Below are positions 62,266 through 64,000 of a DNA stretch of 64,000 nt, piece after piece. The translations under genes were made by a program, and so were the position numbers. Below the pieces are notes generated by a model. It was given only the letters and a program-made list of their open reading frames with translations, was not told the DNA's origin and made no database searches. This DNA is from Fremontodendron californicum. Its lineage: Eukaryota; Streptophyta; Magnoliopsida; Malvales; Malvaceae. Each line of letters opens with the position of its first letter. Position 1 is the stretch's first letter. The stretch covers positions 6,701,001-6,765,000 of the forward strand of contig JAULJL010000027.1 in NCBI GenBank assembly GCA_030761205.1. Direction: 5' to 3'.

Positions 62266-62390
62266 ACGTCAAACAAACAAAGAAGAAAAAGCATAAAAGA
62301 AAACACAGTACCAAAGCAAATCTCTAGTTTTAACGTCAAACAAACAAAGAAGAAAAGCAGAAAAGAAAACACAAAGTACCAAAGCAAAGT
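62266..62390. repeat. Tandem duplication, unit 67 bp, before hexokinase
   Basis: Units start at 62266 and 62333, each beginning 'acgtcaaacaaacaaagaag' and containing 'agaaaacaca' and 'taccaaagcaaa'. Confidence 0.8.
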
Positions 62391-62527
62391 CATATGATAT
62401 GAGACCGACCAAAACTAAAGTCTAAACTCTAAAAAAGTAACATTAAACTTTACCCTTTTTTTTACAGTGACATTACCAACTAGACACGTGTTTGAAAGCA
62501 AGAGATCTCAACTGAATGAACCACCAT

Positions 62528-62729
62528 AGCTCAGAATATAGAAAAGCTTTAAAAACCTTACAATAAAAAACAAACCCGAAAACTAATTTCCCAGATTTAC
62601 ACCTTCCCCCCAGCTCAGAATATAGAAAAGCTTTAAAAAAACTTTTTTTTTTTTGGATAAGCTTTAAAAAACTTACAATCAATAACAAACCCGAAAACTA
62701 ATTTCCCAGATTTACACCTCCCCCCCCCC
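62528..62729. repeat. Tandem duplication, unit 84 bp, before hexokinase
   Basis: Units start at 62528 and 62612 with 'agctcagaatatagaaaagc' and end 'tcccagatttacacc' plus a C run. The second unit has about 30 extra bases including a T tract and a repeated 'aagctttaaaaa'. In unit 1 the C run joins directly to unit 2. Confidence 0.85.
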
Positions 62730-63007
62730 TTTTTTTTTGTCTCTCTCTCTCATTTCCCCGATTCTCCAAGCCAAAGCAAGATCTATGCTTTTTATTTACT
62801 TTTGGTTTGATTTATATTTCCTCGCGTAAAATTCTAATCTAGATTCAACAACCATTCACTGATTTAAATCACAAAACTCCGAATTCCCATTTGTTATTAA
62901 ATCACAAAAAAACAGGGTTCCTTTTTTTTTTTTGCAAGATCTTTTTTTTTTCCCTTTTTTTTTTGGATTATAAACAAAAAAAATCCCATTTGTTTTGGGG
63001 TGGGAAA

Positions 63008-64000
63008 ATGGGGAAGGTTGCAGTTGGGGTGGCGGTGGTATGTGGGGTAGCGGTGGCAGCGGCAGCAGCGGTGGTGGTTCATCGGAAAATGAAGAAGTCA
63101 GGGAGGTGGGTCAAAGCAATGGAGATAGTGAAAGAGTTTGAAGAAAAGTGTGGGACCCCGATTTCGAAGCTGAGACAAGTGGCTGATGCCATGATTGTTG
63201 AGATGCATGCTGGCCTTGCCTCTGAAGGTGGCAGCAAACTCAAGATGCTCATCAGCTATGTTGACAATTTGCCTAATGGGTATTTCAATTTCTTTCCTTC
63301 GTTTATAAACATGTATAATTATGTTTTTACTATTGATTGGATTTTATTGCTGATATATGTGTCTATGTACATTGGCCTGAGTATCTTGGATCAGCTACAG
63401 CTAAGTCTTAGGTGGATTTTTGTCAAACAAATCAGTTAATATGAGGGTATCTATTGTTTGAGATTGTAGGATCCAGTTCATGGACAATTGCTTGAGTTCA
63501 TTTGGGTGTCTCTACATTTGTGCACATCTAGAAATTTATGTTCCATCTGATCCACTTTGAAGATTCCTCTACATGGCTGGGGTGGATAACTGACATGTTA
63601 ATATACTATTTTTGCATACTTTTTTTTTTTTTATTGATTCTCATACGATTATGCGGTCCACTAGAGACTTTAGTTGATTAGATTGTAATCTTTTTGCTTT
63701 TCCTAAATTAGGAATGAGAAGGGATTATTTTATGCATTGGACCTTGGTGGAACAAACTTCCGTGTGTTACGAGTGCAATTGGGAGGGAAGGATAGTGGTA
63801 TTGTCAATCAACAGTTTGAGGAGGTGTCTATTCCTCCAAGTTTGATGACAGGGACTTCAGATGTAAGTGCTTCCGCCTTTCAATAAACGACAGGAAACTG
63901 GTTGAGGCATAAAGAGGTCTCTAATGTCTGACAGGTGATCTTGATTTCAGGCACTATTTGACTATATTGCTGCAGAACTTGCAAAATTTGTAGCTCAAGA
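63008..64000 (+). CDS. HXK1: Hexokinase, type B membrane-anchored (5' part)
   Basis: Exons 63008-63279, 63712-63862 and 63951 to beyond the window end; the gene is cut at about residue 157 of an expected 500 or so. It phosphorylates glucose and other hexoses with ATP; plant HXK1 also acts as a glucose sensor. The start MGKVAVGVAVVCGVAV begins a hydrophobic anchor (about residues 4-24) followed by basic HRKMKKSGRW, the signature of type B hexokinases held on the outer mitochondrial membrane. Then come CGTPISKLRQVADAM and, in exon 2, the phosphate-binding loop ALDLGGTNFRVLRVQLGG. Exon 3 gives ALFDYIAAELAKFVAQ. Exon 1 joins exon 2 through a split Gly codon (GG|G). The symbol is a family assignment. 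Confidence 0.93.

Larger units (their letters stand above)
61206..63007 (+). promoter_or_regulatory. Intergenic DNA and hexokinase promoter
   Basis: AT-rich, with a T tract of about 33 bases at 61903-61937 and a MITE-like AT half element near 62100-62250. Two local tandem duplications (listed separately) lie in the 750 bases before the hexokinase start. The leader just before the ATG has T and A runs. Confidence 0.4.

Overview
The window is AT-rich nuclear DNA from a flowering plant, almost certainly a eudicot. The genes have GT-AG introns, plant-specific families are present (OXS3-like, IQ67-domain, MAIN-like/plant mobile domain, AOP-type dioxygenase, type B hexokinase), and the space between them is filled with plant transposons, MITEs, SINE-like copies and long A/T tracts. 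The species cannot be named from the sequence.

Layout. 1-6.4 kb: repeats, with a roughly 1.5 kb solo LTR (2332-3833) nested in an older ACACGAAC-type repeat. 6.4-7.6 kb: an intact three-exon 2-oxoglutarate-dependent dioxygenase. 8.7-10.8 kb: a profilin gene whose exon structure fits a 131-residue profilin exactly but which carries two single-base deletions. 10.9-11.4 kb: a hAT-like element with a perfect 8 bp target duplication. 11.9-17.55 kb: a 5.6 kb near-palindrome, two 2.8 kb arms around a 39 bp spacer, each arm holding a decayed plant-mobile-domain gene. 18.0-20.7 kb: an inverted copy of the ACACGAAC repeat with a second hAT MITE in it. 20.7-25.7 kb: a Mutator-like element with long terminal inverted repeats built partly of hairpins, carrying an apparently intact four-exon MAIN-like gene of 617 residues. 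29.6-35.5 kb: an OXS3-like gene and an uncharacterised two-membrane-segment protein. 37.1 kb: tRNA-Ile(AAU). 37.9-40.3 kb: a tandem duplication of non-coding DNA. 40.9-43.2 kb: an IQD calmodulin-target gene. 44-53 kb: LINE fragment, foldback MITE, SINE-like copies, and a minisatellite with a 93 bp hAT MITE nested in it. 54.7-60.6 kb: a nuclear poly(A) polymerase gene with 12 coding exons. 63.0 kb to the end: the first exons of a membrane-anchored hexokinase.

The cellular genes look like independent housekeeping or stress genes, not a pathway. The part that hangs together is the transposon-derived 11.9-25.7 kb block: two different inverted-repeat elements side by side, both carrying plant mobile domain genes, one decayed into a potential long hairpin and one with an open MAIN-like reading frame. 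MAIN and MAIL1 relatives are linked to silencing in Arabidopsis, so the pairing is the most interesting thing here. Exon joins were made by eye from splice signals, frame continuity and family knowledge; nothing was searched against a database.
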